The notes beneath the pieces are model-generated. The model saw only the letters and a list, made by a program, of their open reading frames with translations. It did not search any database and had not been told where the DNA came from. A stretch of 64,000 bases of DNA from Euwallacea fornicatus (taxonomy: Eukaryota > Arthropoda > Insecta > Coleoptera > Curculionidae). Made by a program: the position numbers and the translations under genes. The stretch lies in NCBI RefSeq assembly GCF_040115645.1, contig NW_027096041.1, positions 496,001 to 560,000 of the forward strand, given 5' to 3'. Positions 34,931 to 49,599 of the stretch are shown here, one piece after another; position 1 is the stretch's first letter, and the number at the start of each line of letters is the position of its first letter.

Positions 34931-36690
34931 TAATTTGCCGAAGTTATCGATCTTCAAAATTTGAAAAGTCACTCAAGTTGTGTGTTTGAGCACATAAAGT
35001 ACTATTTTTCTCGGAAGTTCAACAAGATGCAATTCTGATGTGTTGTAACATCTTCAAAATCTCGTCGATCTGATTAATTTCACACTTTGTTTAAGGAATT
35101 TGGTCCTCATTTGCCGAAGTTATCGAGCTTCAAAGTTTGAAAAGTCACACAAGTTGTGTGTTTGAGCACATAAAGTACTATTTTTCTCGGAAGTTCAACA
35201 AGATGCAATTCTGATGTGTTGTAACATCTTCAAAATCTCGTCGATCTGATTAATTTGACACTTTGTTTAAGGAATTTGGTCATCATATGCCGAAGTTATC
35301 GAGCTTCAAAGTTTGAAAAGTCACAAAAGATGTGTGTTTGAGCACATAAAGTACTATTTTTCTTGGAAGTTCAACAAGATGCAATCATGTTGTGTTGTAA
35401 CATCTTCAAAATCTCGTCGATCTGATTAATTTGACACTTTGTTTAAGGAATTTGGTCCTCATTTGCCGAAGTTATCGAGCTTCAAATTTTGAAAAGTCAC
35501 ACAAGTTGTGTGTTTGAGCATATAAAGTACTATTTTTCTGGGAAATTCAACAAGATGCAATCATGATGTGTTATAACATCTTCAAAATCTCATCGATCTG
35601 ATTAATTTGACACTTTGTTTAACGAATTTGGTCCTAATTTTCCGAAGTTATCGAGCTTCAAAGTTTGAAAAGTCGCACAAGTTGTGTGTTTGAGCACATA
35701 AAGTACTATTTTTCTCGGAAGTTCTACAAGATGCAATTCTGATGTGTTGTGACATCTTCAAAATCTCGTCGATCTGAATAATTTGACACTCTGTTTAAGG
35801 AATTTGGTCCTAATTTGCCGAAGTTATCGATCTTCAAAATTTGAAAAGTCACAAAAGTTGTGTGTTTGAGCACATAAAGTAATATTTTTCTCGGAAGTTC
35901 AACAAGATGCAATTCTGATGTGTTGTGACATCTTCAAAATCTCGTCGATCTGAATAATTTGACACTTTGTTTAAGGAATTTGGTCCTAATTTGCCGAAGT
36001 TATCGATCTTCAAAATTTGAAAAGTCACTCAAGTTGTGTGTTTGAGCACATAAAGTACTATTTTTCTCGGAAGTTCAACAAGATGCAATTCTGATGTGTT
36101 GTAACATCTTCAAAATCTCGTCGATCTGATTAATTTGACACTTTGTTTAAGGAATTTGGTCCTCATTTGCCGAAGTTATCGAGCTTCAAATTTTGAAAAG
36201 TCACACAAGTTGTGTGTTTGACCACATAAAGTACTATTTTTCTTGGAAGTTCAACAAGATGCAATCATGATGTGTTGTGACATCTTCAAAATCTCGTCGA
36301 TCTGATTATATTGACACTTTGTTTAAGGAATTTGGTCATCATATGCCGAAGTTATCGAGCTTCAAAGTTTGAAAAGTCACAAAAGATGTGTGTTTGAGCA
36401 CATAAAGTACTATTTTTCTTGGAAGTTCAACAAGATGCAATCATGTTGTGTTGTAACATCTTCAAAATCTCGTCGATCTGATTAATTTGACACTTTGTTT
36501 AAGGAATTTGGTCCTCATTTGCCGAAGTTATCGAGCTTCAAAGTTTGAAAAGTCGCACAAGTTGTGTGCTTGAGCACATAAAGTACTATTTTTCTGGGAA
36601 ATTCAACAAGATGCAATCATGATGTGTTATAACATCTTCAAAATCTCATCGATCTGATTAATTTGACACTTTGTTTAACGAATTTGGTCC
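34931..36690 (+). repeat. Block duplicate G, copy beside the element (1,760 bp, 10 monomers)
   Basis: This 10-monomer block recurs directly after itself with a shift of 1,760 bp. The left flank of the element (about 28.4-29.93 kb) is a further related copy: after subtracting the 5,002-bp insertion, its GTTTGACCACATAAAG marker (29454) lines up with that at 36216 at the same 1,760-bp shift. The leftmost copy differs by a few bases and by two monomers near 28.4 kb. Confidence 0.82.
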
Positions 36691-37744
36691 TAATTTGCCG
36701 AAGTTATCGATCTTCAAAATTTGAAAAGTCACTCAAGTTGTGTGTTTGAGCACATAAAGTACTATTTTTCTCGGAAGTTCAACAAGATGCAATTCTGATG
36801 TGTTGTAACATCTTCAAAATCTCGTCGATCTGATTAATTTCACACTTTGTTTAAGGAATTTGGTCCTCATTTGCCGAAGTTATCGAGCTTCAAAGTTTGA
36901 AAAGTCACACAAGTTGTGTGTTTGAGCACATAAAGTACTATTTTTCTCGGAAGTTCAACAAGATGCAATTCTGATGTGTTGTAACATCTTCAAAATCTCG
37001 TCGATCTGATTAATTTGACACTTTGTTTAAGGAATTTGGTCATCATATGCCGAAGTTATCGAGCTTCAAAGTTTGAAAAGTCACAAAAGATGTGTGTTTG
37101 AGCACATAAAGTACTATTTTTCTTGGAAGTTCAACAAGATGCAATCATGTTGTGTTGTAACATCTTCAAAATCTCGTCGATCTGATTAATTTGACACTTT
37201 GTTTAAGGAATTTGGTCCTCATTTGCCGAAGTTATCGAGCTTCAAATTTTGAAAAGTCACACAAGTTGTGTGTTTGAGCATATAAAGTACTATTTTTCTG
37301 GGAAATTCAACAAGATGCAATCATGATGTGTTATAACATCTTCAAAATCTCATCGATCTGATTAATTTGACACTTTGTTTAACGAATTTGGTCCTAATTT
37401 TCCGAAGTTATCGAGCTTCAAAGTTTGAAAAGTCGCACAAGTTGTGTGTTTGAGCACATAAAGTACTATTTTTCTCGGAAGTTCTACAAGATGCAATTCT
37501 GATGTGTTGTGACATCTTCAAAATCTCGTCGATCTGAATAATTTGACACTCTGTTTAAGGAATTTGGTCCTAATTTGCCGAAGTTATCGATCTTCAAAAT
37601 TTGAAAAGTCACAAAAGTTGTGTGTTTGAGCACATAAAGTAATATTTTTCTCGGAAGTTCAACAAGATGCAATTCTGATGTGTTGTGACATCTTCAAAAT
37701 CTCGTCGATCTGAATAATTTGACACTTTGTTTAAGGAATTTGGT
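36691..37744 (+). repeat. Block duplicate G, second copy (partial)
   Basis: Matches 34931-35984 in variant order, including the TTTCACACTTTG monomer (36838), the TATAAAGTAC variant (37281) and CACTCTGTTTAAGG (37548). The match stops near 37744, where this copy reads GGTCGTCATATG. The junction at 36686-36690 carries the uninterrupted version of the retrotransposon target. Confidence 0.82.
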
Positions 37745-40379
37745 CGTCATATGCCGAATTTATCGAGCTTCAAAGTTTGAAAAGTCGCAAAAGTTGTGTG
37801 TTTGAGCACATAAAGTACTATTTTTCTGGGAAGTTCAACAAGATGCAATCATGATGTGTTGTGACATCTTCAAAATCTCGTCGATCTGATTAATTTGACA
37901 CTTTGTTTAAGGAATTTGTTCCTCATTTGCCGAAGTTATCGAGCTTCAAAGTTTGAAAAGTCACTCAAGTTGTGTGTTTGAGCACATAAAGTACTATTTT
38001 TCTTGGAAGTTCAACAAGATGCAATCATGATGTGTTGTAACATCTTCAAAATCTCGTCGATCTGATTAATTTGACACTTTGTTTAGGGAATTTGGTCCTC
38101 ATTTGCCGAAGTTATCGATCTTCAAAATTTGAAAAGTCACAAAAGTTGTGTGTTTGAGCACATAAAGTAATATTTTTCTCGGAAATTCAACAAGATGCAA
38201 TTCTGATGTGTTGTGACATTTTCAAAATCTCGTCGATCTGATTAATTTGACACTTTGTTTAAGAAATTTGGTCCTCATTTGCCGAAGTTATCGATCTTCA
38301 AAATATGAAAAGTCACAAATGTTGTGTGTTTGAGCACATAAAGTAATATTTTTCTCGGAAGTTCAACAAGATGCAATTCTGATGTGTTGTGACATCTTCA
38401 AAATCTCGTCGATCTGATTAATTTGACACTTTGTTTAAGGAATTTGGTCCTCATTTGCCGAAGTTATCGAGCTTCAAAGTTTGAAAAGTCACTCAAGTTG
38501 TGTGTTTGAGCACATAAAGTACTATTTTTCTCGGAAGTTCAACAAGATGCAATTCTGATGTGTTGTGACATCTTCAAAATCTCGTCGATCTGATTATATT
38601 GACACTTTGTTTAAGGAATTTGGTCCTCATATGCCGAAGTTATCGAGCTTCAAAGTTTGAAAAGTCGCACAAGTTGTGTGCTTGAGCACATAAAGTACTA
38701 TTTTTCTCGAAAGTTCAACAAGATGCAATTCTGATGTGTTGTGACATCTTCAAAATCTCGTCGATCTGATTAATTTGACACTTTGTTTAAGGAATTTGTT
38801 CCTCATTTGCCGAAGTTATCGAGCTTCAAAGTTTGAAAAGTCACTCAAGTTGTGTGTTTGAGCACATAAAGTACCATTTTTCTCGGAAGTTCAACAAGAT
38901 GCAATTCTGATGTGTTGTGACATCTTCAAAATCTCGTCGATCTGATTAATTTGACACTTTGTTTAGGGAATTTGGTCCTCATTTGCCGAAGTTATCGATC
39001 TTCAAAATTTGAAAAGTCACAAAAGTTGTGTGTTTGAGCACATAAAGTAATATTTTTCTCGGAAGTTCAACAAGATGCAATCATGATGTGTTGTAACATC
39101 TTCAAAATCTCGTCGATCTGATTAATTTGACACTTTGTTTAGGGAATTTGGTCCTCATTTGCCGAAGTTATCGATCTTCAAAATTTGAAAAGTCACAAAA
39201 GTTGTGTGTTTGAGCACATAAAGTACTATTTTTCTCGGAAGTTCAACAAGATGCAATCATGATGTGTTGTAACATCTTCAAAATCTCGTCGATCTGATTA
39301 ATTTGACACTTTGTTTAAGGAATTTGGTCCTCATTTGCCGAAGTTATCGAGCTTCAAAGTTTGAAAAGTCACTCAAGTTGTGTGTTTGAGCACATAAAGT
39401 ACTATTTTTCTTGGAAGTTCAACAAGATGCAATCATGATGTGTTGTGACATCTTCAAAATCTCGTCGATCTGATTATATTGACACTTTGTTTAAGGAATT
39501 TGGTCCTCATATGCCGAAGTTATCGAGCTTCAAAGTTTGAAAAGTCACTCAAGTTGTGTGTTTGAGCACATAAAGTACTATTTTTCTCGGAAGTTCAACA
39601 AGATGCAATCATGATGTGTTGTAACATCTTCAAAATCTCGTCGATCTGATTAATTTGACACTTTGTTTAAGGAATTTGGTCCACATTTTCCGAAGTTATC
39701 GAGCTTCAAAGTTTGAAAAGTCACAAAAGATGTGTGTTTGAGCACATACAGTACTATTTTTCTCTGAAGTTCAACAAGATGCAATCATGATGTGTTATAA
39801 CATCTTCAAAATCTCGTCGATCTGATTAATTTGACACTTTGTTTAAGGAATTTGGTCCTCATTTGCCGAAGTTATCGAGCTTCAAAGTTTGAAAAGTCAC
39901 TCAAGTTGTGTGTTTGAGCACATAAAGTACTATTTTTCTCGGAAGTTCAACAAGATGCAATTCTGATGTGTTGTGACATCTTCAAAATCTCGTCGATCTG
40001 ATTATATTGACACTTTGTTTAAGGAATTTGGTCCTCATATGCCGAAGTTATCGAGCTTCAAAGTTTGAAAAGTCACTCAAGTTGTGTGTTTGAGCACATA
40101 AAGTACTATTTTTCTTGGAAGTTCAACAAGATGCAATCATGATGTGTTGTAACATCTTCAAAATCTCGTCGATCTGATTAATTTGACACTTTGTTTAGGG
40201 AATTTGGTCCTCATTTGCCGAAGTTATCGATCTTCAAAATTTGAAAAGTCACAAAAGTTGTGTGTTTGAGCACATAAAGTAATATTTTTCTCGGAAGATC
40301 AACAAGATGCAATCATGATGTGTTGTAACATCTTCAAAATCTCGTCGATCTGATTAATTTGACACTTTGTTTAAGGAAT

Positions 40380-40980
40380 TTGGTCCACATTTTCCGAAAT
40401 TATCGATCTTCAAAATTTGAAAAGTCACAAAAGTTGTGTGTTTGAGCACATAAAGTAATATTTTTCTCGGAAGTTCAACAAGATGCAATTCTGATGTGTT
40501 GTGACATCTTCAAAATCTCGTCGATCTGATTAATTTGACACTTTGTTTAAGGAATTTGGAACTCATTTGCCGAAGTTATCGATCTTCAAAATATGAAAAG
40601 TCACAAATGTTGTGTGTTTGAGCACATAAAGTAATATTTTTCTCGGAAGTTCAACAAGATACAATCATGATGTGTTGTAACATCTTCAAAATCTCGTCGA
40701 TCTGATTAATTTGACACTTTGTTTAAGGAATTTGGTCCTCATTTGCCGAAGTTATCGAGCTTCAAAGTTTGAAAAGTCACTCAAGTTGTGTGTTTGAGCA
40801 CATAAAGTACTATTTTTCTCGGAAGTTCAACAAGATGCAATTCTGATGTGTTGTGACATCTTCAAAATCTCGTCGATCTGATTATATTGACACTTTGTTT
40901 AAGGAATTTGGTCCACATTTTCCGAATTTATCGAGCTTCAAAGTTTGAAAAGTCACACAAGTTGTGTGTTTGAGCACATA
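40380..40980 (+). repeat. Distant block duplicate H1 (shift about 8,619 bp)
   Basis: A short run of monomers that includes the rare GGAACTCATTTG variant (40558) and an AAAATATGAA variant, repeated 49 monomers downstream near 49177. It breaks the otherwise local pattern of block duplications in the right array. Ends are approximate. Confidence 0.65.
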
Positions 40981-41229
40981 AAGTACTATTTTTCTTGGAA
41001 GTTCAAAAAGATGCAATCATGTTGTGTTGTAACATCTTCAAAATCTCGTCGATCTGATTAATTTGACACTTTGTTTAAGGAATTTGGTCCTAATTTGCCG
41101 AAGTTATCGAGCTTCAAAGTTTGAAAAGTCACAAAAGATGTGTGTTTGAGCACATAAAGTACTATTTTTCTTGGAAGTTCAACAAGATGCAATAATGTTG
41201 TGTTGTAACATCTTCAAAATCTCGTCGAT

Positions 41230-43515
41230 CTGATTATATTGACACTTTGTTTAAGGAATTTGGTCCACATTTTCCGAAGTTATCGAGCTTCAAAGTTTGA
41301 AAAGTCACAAAAGATGTGTGTTTGAGCACATACAGTACTATTTTTCTCTGAAGTTCAACAAGATGCAATCATGATGTGTTGTAACATCTTCAAAATCTCG
41401 TCGATCTGATTATATTGATACTTTGTTTAAGGAATTTGGTCCTCATATGCCGAAGTTATCGAGCTTCAAAGTTTGAAAAGTCACACAAGTTGTGTGTTTG
41501 AGCACATAAAGTACTATTTTTCTTGGAAGTTCAACAAGATGCAATAATGTTGTGTTGTAACATCTTCAAAATCTCGTCGATCTGATTAATTTGACACTTT
41601 GTTTAAGGAATTTGGTCCTCATTTGCCGAAGTTATCGAGCTTCAAATTTTGAAAAGTCACACAAGTTGTGTGTTTGAGCACATAAAGTACTATTTTTCTT
41701 GGAAGTTCAACAAGATGCAATCATGATGTGTTGTGACATCTTCAAAATCTCGTCGATCTGATGATATTGACACTTTGTTTAAGGAATTTGGTCATCATAT
41801 GCCGAAGTTATCGAGCTTCAAAGTTTGAAAAGTCACAAAAGATGTGTGTTTGAGCACATAAAGTACTATTTTTCTTGGAAGTTCAACAAGATGCAATCAT
41901 GATGTGTTGTAACATCTTCAAAATCTCGTCGATCTGATTAATTTGACACTTTGTTTAAGGAATTTGGTCCTCATTTGCCGAAGTTATCGAGCTTCAAAGT
42001 TTGAAAAGTCACACAAGTTGTGTGTTTGAGCACATAAAGTACTAATTTTCTTGGAAGTTCAACAAGATGCAATCATGTTGTGTTGTAACATCTTCAAAAT
42101 CTCGTCGATCTGATTAATTTGACACTTTGTTTAAGGAATTTGGTCCTCATTTGCCGAAGTTATCGAGCTTCAAATTTGAAAAGTCACACAAGTTGTGTGT
42201 TTGAGCACATAAAGTACTATTTTTCTTGGAAGTTCAACAAGATGCAATCATGATGTGTTGTGACATCTTCAAAATCTCGTCGATCTGATTATATTGACAC
42301 TTTGTTTAAGGAATTTGGTCCTCATATGCCGAAGTTATCGAGCTTCAAAGTTTGAAAAGTCACACAAGTTGTGTGTTTGAGCACATAAAGTACTATTTTT
42401 CTTGGAAGTTCAACAAGATGCAATCATGATGTGTTGTAACATCTTCAAAATCTCGTCGATCTGATTAATTTGACACTTTGTTTAAGGAATTTGGTCCTCA
42501 TATGCCGAAGTTATCGAGCTTCAAAGTTTGAAAAGTCACACAAGTTGTGTGTTTGAGCACATAAAGTACTATTTTTCTTGGAAGTTCAACAAGATGCAAT
42601 CATGTTGGGTTGTAACATCTTCAAAATCTCGTCGATCTGATTAATTTGACACTTTGTTTAAGGAATTTGGTCCTCATTTGCCGAAGTTATCGAGCTTCAA
42701 ATTTGAAAAGTCACACAAGTTGTGTGTTTGAGCACATAAAGTACTATTTTTCTTGGAAGTTCAACAAGATACAATCATGATGTGTTGTAACATCTTCAAA
42801 ATCTCGTCGATCTGATTAATTTGACACTTTGTTTAAGGAATTTGTTCCTCATTTGCCGAAGTTATCGAGCTTCAAAGTTTGAAAAGTCACTCAAGTTGTG
42901 TGTTTGAGCACATAAAGTACTATTTTTCTCGGAAGTTCAACAAGATGCAATTCTGATGTGTTGTGACATCTTCAAAATCTCGTCGATCTGATTATATTGA
43001 CACTTTGTTTAAGGAATTTGGTCCACATTTTCCGAATTTATCGAGCTTCAAAGTTTGAAAAGTCACACAAGTTGTGTGTTTGAGCACATAAAGTACTATT
43101 TTTCTTGGAAGTTCAACAAGATGCAATCATGATGTGTTGTAACATCTTCAAAATCTCGTCGATCTGATTAATTTGACACTTTGTTTAAGGAATTTGGTCC
43201 TCATTTGCCGAAGTTATCGAGCTTCAAAGTTTGAAAAGTCACTCAAGTTGTGTGTTTGAGCACATAAAGTACTATTTTTCTTGGAAGTTCAACAAGATGC
43301 AATCATGATGTGTTGTAACATCTTCAAAATCTCGTCGATCTGATTAATTTGACACTTTGTTTAAGGAATTTGGTCCTAATTTGCCGAAGTTATCGAGCTT
43401 CAAAGTTTGAAAAGTCACAAAAGATGTGTGTTTGAGCACATAAAGTACTATTTTTCTTGGAAGTTCAACAAGATGCAATAATGTTGTGTTGTAACATCTT
43501 CAAAATCTCGTCGAT
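41230..43515 (+). repeat. 13-monomer block (about 2,286 bp) repeated downstream
   Basis: The pair CACATACAGTAC (41326) and TTGATACTTTG (41415) recurs at 43612 and 43701, and again near 45899 and 45988, at shifts of 2,286-2,287 bp. Order within the copies is similar but not identical: single monomers are gained or lost, for example one extra unit near 43.1 kb. Ends are approximate. Confidence 0.65.
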
Positions 43516-44882
43516 CTGATTATATTGACACTTTGTTTAAGGAATTTGGTCCACATTTTCCGAAGTTATCGAGCTTCAAAGTTTGAAAAGTCACAAAAGA
43601 TGTGTGTTTGAGCACATACAGTACTATTTTTCTCTGAAGTTCAACAAGATGCAATCATGATGTGTTGTAACATCTTCAAAATCTCGTCGATCTGATTATA
43701 TTGATACTTTGTTTAAGGAATTTGGTCCTCATATGCCGAAGTTATCGAGCTTCAAAGTTTGAAAAGTCACACAAGTTGTGTGTTTGAGCACATAAAGTAC
43801 TATTTTTCTTGGAAGTTCAACAAGATGCAATAATGTTGTGTTGTAACATCTTCAAAATCTCGTCGATCTGATTAATTTGACACTTTGTTTAAGGAATTTG
43901 GTCCTCATTTGCCGAAGTTATCGAGCTTCAAATTTTGAAAAGTCACACAAGTTGTGTGTTTGAGCACATAAAGTACTATTTTTCTTGGAAGTTCAACAAG
44001 ATGCAATCATGATGTGTTGTGACATCTTCAAAATCTCGTCGATCTGATTAATTTGACACTTTGTTTAAGGAATTTGGTCCTCATTTGCCGAAGTTATCGA
44101 GCTTCAAAGTTTGAAAAGTCACACAAGTTGTGTGTTTGAGCACATAAAGTACTAATTTTCTTGGAAGTTCAACAAGATGCAATCATGTTGTGTTGTAACA
44201 TCTTCAAAATCTCGTCGATCTGATTAATTTGACACTTTGTTTAAGGAATTTGGTCCTCATTTGCCGAAGTTATCGAGCTTCAAATTTGAAAAGTCACACA
44301 AGTTGTGTGTTTGAGCACATAAAGTACTATTTTTCTTGGAAGTTCAACAAGATGCAATCATGATGTGTTGTGACATCTTCAAAATCTCGTCGATCTGATT
44401 ATATTGACACTTTGTTTAAGGAATTTGGTCCTCATATGCCGAAGTTATCGAGCTTCAAAGTTTGAAAAGTCACACAAGTTGTGTGTTTGAGCACATAAAG
44501 TACTATTTTTCTTGGAAGTTCAACAAGATGCAATCATGATGTGTTGTAACATCTTCAAAATCTCGTCGATCTGATTAATTTGACACTTTGTTTAAGGAAT
44601 TTGGTCCTCATTTGCCGAAGTTATCGAGCTTCAAAGTTTGAAAAGTCACTCAAGTTGTGTGTTTGAGCACATAAAGTACTATTTTTCTCGGAAGTTCAAC
44701 AAGATGCAATCATGATGTGTTGTAACATCTTCAAAATCTCGTCGATCTGATTAATTTGACACTTTGTTTAAGGAATTTGGTCCACATTTTCCGAAGTTAT
44801 CGATCTTCAAAATTTGAAAAGTCACAAAAGTTGTGTGTTTGAGCACATAAAGTAATATTTTTCTCGGAAGTTCAACAAGATG

Positions 44883-45410
44883 CAATTCTGATGTGTTGTG
44901 ACATCTTCAAAATCTCGTCGATCTGATTAATTTGACACTTTGTTTAAGGAATTTGGTCCACATTTTCCGAATTTATCGAGCTTCAAAGTTTGAAAAGTCA
45001 CACAAGTTGTGTGTTTGAGCACATAAAGTACTATTTTTCTTGGAAGTTCAAAAAGATGCAATCATGTTGTGTTGTAACATCTTCAAAATCTCGTCGATCT
45101 GATTAATTTGACACTTTGTTTAAGGAATTTGGTCCTAATTTGCCGAAGTTATCGAGCTTCAAAGTTTGAAAAGTCACAAAAGATGTGTGTTTGAGCACAT
45201 AAAGTACTATTTTTCTTGGAAGTTCAACAAGATGCAATAATGTTGTGTTGTAACATCTTCAAAATCTCGTCGATCTGATTATATTGACACTTTGTTTAAG
45301 GAATTTGGTCCACATTTTCCGAAGTTATCGAGCTTCAAAGTTTGAAAAGTCACAAAAGATGTGTGTTTGAGCACATACAGTACTATTTTTCTCTGAAGTT
45401 CAACAAGATG
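44883..45410 (+). repeat. Tandem duplication of three monomers, copy 1 (528 bp)
   Basis: Three monomers (with CCGAATTTATC, GTTCAAAAAG and CACATACAG markers) repeat directly at 45411-45938. The landmarks compared are the same in both copies, so this looks recent. Confidence 0.8.
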
Positions 45411-45938
45411 CAATTCTGATGTGTTGTGACATCTTCAAAATCTCGTCGATCTGATTAATTTGACACTTTGTTTAAGGAATTTGGTCCACATTTTCCGAAT
45501 TTATCGAGCTTCAAAGTTTGAAAAGTCACACAAGTTGTGTGTTTGAGCACATAAAGTACTATTTTTCTTGGAAGTTCAAAAAGATGCAATCATGTTGTGT
45601 TGTAACATCTTCAAAATCTCGTCGATCTGATTAATTTGACACTTTGTTTAAGGAATTTGGTCCTAATTTGCCGAAGTTATCGAGCTTCAAAGTTTGAAAA
45701 GTCACAAAAGATGTGTGTTTGAGCACATAAAGTACTATTTTTCTTGGAAGTTCAACAAGATGCAATAATGTTGTGTTGTAACATCTTCAAAATCTCGTCG
45801 ATCTGATTATATTGACACTTTGTTTAAGGAATTTGGTCCACATTTTCCGAAGTTATCGAGCTTCAAAGTTTGAAAAGTCACAAAAGATGTGTGTTTGAGC
45901 ACATACAGTACTATTTTTCTCTGAAGTTCAACAAGATG
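45411..45938 (+). repeat. Tandem duplication of three monomers, copy 2 (528 bp)
   Basis: Second copy of 44883-45410. The copies part after this point, where this one runs into a GCAATCATGATG monomer instead of GCAATTCTGATG. Confidence 0.8.
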
Positions 45939-48900
45939 CAATCATGATGTGTTGTAACATCTTCAAAATCTCGTCGATCTGATTATATTGATACTTTGTT
46001 TAAGGAATTTGGTCCTCATATGCCGAAGTTATCGAGCTTCAAAGTTTGAAAAGTCACACAAGTTGTGTGTTTGAGCACATAAAGTACTATTTTTCTTGGA
46101 AGTTCAACAAGATGCAATAATGTTGTGTTGTAACATCTTCAAAATCTCGTCGATCTGATTAATTTGACACTTTGTTTAAGGAATTTGGTCATCATATGCC
46201 GAAGTTATCGAGCTTCAAAGTTTGAAAAGTCACAAAAGATGTGTGTTTGAGCACATAAAGTACTATTTTTCTTGGAAGTTCAACAAGATGCAATCATGAT
46301 GTGTTGTAACATCTCCAAAATCTCGTCGATCTGATTAATTTGACACTTTGTTTAAGGAATTTGGTCCTCATTTGCCGAAGTTATCGAGCTTCAAAGTTTG
46401 AAAAGTCACACAAGTTGTGTGTTTGAGCACATAAAGTTCTATTTTTCTCTGAAGTTCAACAAGATGCAATCATGTTGTGTTGTAACATCTTCAAAATCTC
46501 GTCGATCTGATTAATTTGACACTTTGTTTAAGGAATTTGGTCCTCATTTGCCGAAGTTATCGAGCTTCAAATTTGAAAAGTCACACAAGTTGTGTGTTTG
46601 AGCACATAAAGTACTATTTTTCTTGGAAGTTCAACAAGATGCAATCATGATGTGTTGTGACATCTTCAAAATCTCGTCGATCTGATTATATTGACACTTT
46701 GTTTAAGGAATTTGGTCCTCATATGCCGAAGTTATCGAGCTTCAAAGTTTGAAAAGTCACACAAGTTGTGTGTTAGAGCACATAAAGTGCTATTTTTCTT
46801 GGAAGTTCAACAAGATGCAATCATGATGTGTTGTAACATCTCCAAAATCTCGTCGATCTGATTAATTTGACACTTTGTTTAAGGAATTTGGTCCTCATTT
46901 GCCGAAGTTATCGAGCTTCAAAGTTTGAAAAGTCACACAAGTTGTGTGTTTGAGCACATAAAGTTCTATTTTTCTCTGAAGTTCAACAAGATGCAATCAT
47001 GATGTGTTGTAACATCTTCAAAATCTCGTCGATCTGATTATATTGATACTTTGTTTAAGGAATTTGGTCCTCATATGCCGAAGTTATCGAGCTTCAAAGT
47101 TTGAAAAGTCACACAAGTTGTGTGTTTGAGCACATAAAGTACTATTTTTCTTGGAAGTTCAACAAGATGCAATAATGTTGTGTTGTAACATCTTCAAAAT
47201 CTCGTCGATCTGATTAATTTGACACTTTGTTTAAGGAATTTGGTCCTCATTTGCCGAAGTTATCGAGCTTCAAATTTTGAAAAGTCACACAAGTTGTGTG
47301 TTTGAGCACATAAAGTACTATTTTTCTTGGAAGTTCAACAAGATGCAATCATGATGTGTTGTGACATCTTCAAAATCTCGTCGATCTGATGATATTGACA
47401 CTTTGTTTAAGGAATTTGGTCATCATATGCCGAAGTTATCGAGCTTCAAAGTTTGAAAAGTCACAAAAGATGTGTGTTTGAGCACATAAAGTACTATTTT
47501 TCTTGGAAGTTCAACAAGATGCAATCATGATGTGTTGTAACATCTTCAAAATCTCGTCGATCTGATTAATTTGACACTTTGTTTAAGGAATTTGGTCCTC
47601 ATTTGCCGAAGTTATCGAGCTTCAAAGTTTGAAAAGTCACACAAGTTGTGTGTTTGAGCACATAAAGTTCTATTTTTCTCTGAAGTTCAACAAGATGCAA
47701 TCATGATGTGTTGTAACATCTTCAAAATCTCGTCGATCTGATTATATTGATACTTTGTTTAAGGAATTTGGTCCTCATATGCCGAAGTTATCGAGCTTCA
47801 AAGTTTGAAAAGTCACACAAGTTGTGTGTTTGAGCACATAAAGTACTATTTTTCTTGGAAGTTCAACAAGATGCAATAATGTTGTGTTGTAACATCTTCA
47901 AAATCTCGTCGATCTGATTAATTTGACACTTTGTTTAAGGAATTTGGTCCTCATTTGCCGAAGTTATCGAGCTTCAAATTTTGAAAAGTCACACAAGTTG
48001 TGTGTTTGAGCACATAAAGTACTATTTTTCTTGGAAGTTCAACAAGATGCAATCATGATGTGTTGTGACATCTTCAAAATCTCGTCGATCTGATGATATT
48101 GACACTTTGTTTAAGGAATTTGGTCATCATATGCCGAAGTTATCGAGCTTCAAAGTTTGAAAAGTCACAAAAGATGTGTGTTTGAGCACATAAAGTACTA
48201 TTTTTCTTGGAAGTTCAACAAGATGCAATCATGATGTGTTGTAACATCTTCAAAATCTCGTCGATCTGATTAATTTGACACTTTGTTTAAGGAATTTGGT
48301 CCTCATTTGCCGAAGTTATCGAGCTTCAAAGTTTGAAAAGTCACACAAGTTGTGTGTTTGAGCACATAAAGTACTAATTTTCTTGGAAGTTCAACAAGAT
48401 GCAATCATGTTGTGTTGTAACATCTTCAAAATCTCGTCGATCTGATTAATTTGACACTTTGTTTAAGGAATTTGGTCCTCATTTGCCGAAGTTATCGAGC
48501 TTCAAATTTGAAAAGTCACACAAGTTGTGTGTTTGAGCACATAAAGTACTATTTTTCTTGGAAGTTCAACAAGATGCAATCATGATGTGTTGTGACATCT
48601 TCAAAATCTCGTCGATCTGATTATATTGACACTTTGTTTAAGGAATTTGGTCCTCATATGCCGAAGTTATCGAGCTTCAAAGTTTGAAAAGTCACACAAG
48701 TTGTGTGTTTGAGCACATAAAGTACTATTTTTCTTGGAAGTTCAACAAGATGCAATCATGATGTGTTGTAACATCTTCAAAATCTCGTCGATCTGATTAA
48801 TTTGACACTTTGTTTAAGGAATTTGGTCCTCATTTGCCGAAGTTATCGAGCTTCAAAGTTTGAAAAGTCACTCAAGTTGTGTGTTTGAGCACATAAAGTA

Positions 48901-48998
48901 CTATTTTTCTTGGAAGTTCAACAAGATGCAATCATGATGTGTTGTAACATCTTCAAAATCTCGTCGATCTGATTAATTTGACACTTTGTTTAAGGAAT

Positions 48999-49599
48999 TT
49001 GGTCCACATTTTCCGAAATTATCGATCTTCAAAATTTGAAAAGTCACAAAAGTTGTGTGTTTGAGCACATAAAGTAATATTTTTCTCGGAAGTTCAACAA
49101 GATGCAATTCTGATGTGTTGTGACATCTTCAAAATCTCGTCGATCTGATTAATTTGACACTTTGTTTAAGGAATTTGGAACTCATTTGCCGAAGTTATCG
49201 ATCTTCAAAATATGAAAAGTCACAAATGTTGTGTGTTTGAGCACATAAAGTAATATTTTTCTCGGAAGTTCAACAAGATACAATCATGATGTGTTGTAAC
49301 ATCTTCAAAATCTCGTCGATCTGATTAATTTGACACTTTGTTTAAGGAATTTGGTCCTCATTTGCCGAAGTTATCGAGCTTCAAAGTTTGAAAAGTCACT
49401 CAAGTTGTGTGTTTGAGCACATAAAGTACTATTTTTCTCGGAAGTTCAACAAGATGCAATTCTGATGTGTTGTGACATCTTCAAAATCTCGTCGATCTGA
49501 TTATATTGACACTTTGTTTAAGGAATTTGGTCCACATTTTCCGAATTTATCGAGCTTCAAAGTTTGAAAAGTCACACAAGTTGTGTGTTTGAGCACATA
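48999..49599 (+). repeat. Distant block duplicate H2 (shift about 8,619 bp)
   Basis: Second copy of the run near 40380-40980, with GGAACTCATTTG, the AAAATATGAA dyad variant and the following CCGAATTTATC monomer in the same order. The two lie in otherwise different variant surroundings. Confidence 0.65.
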
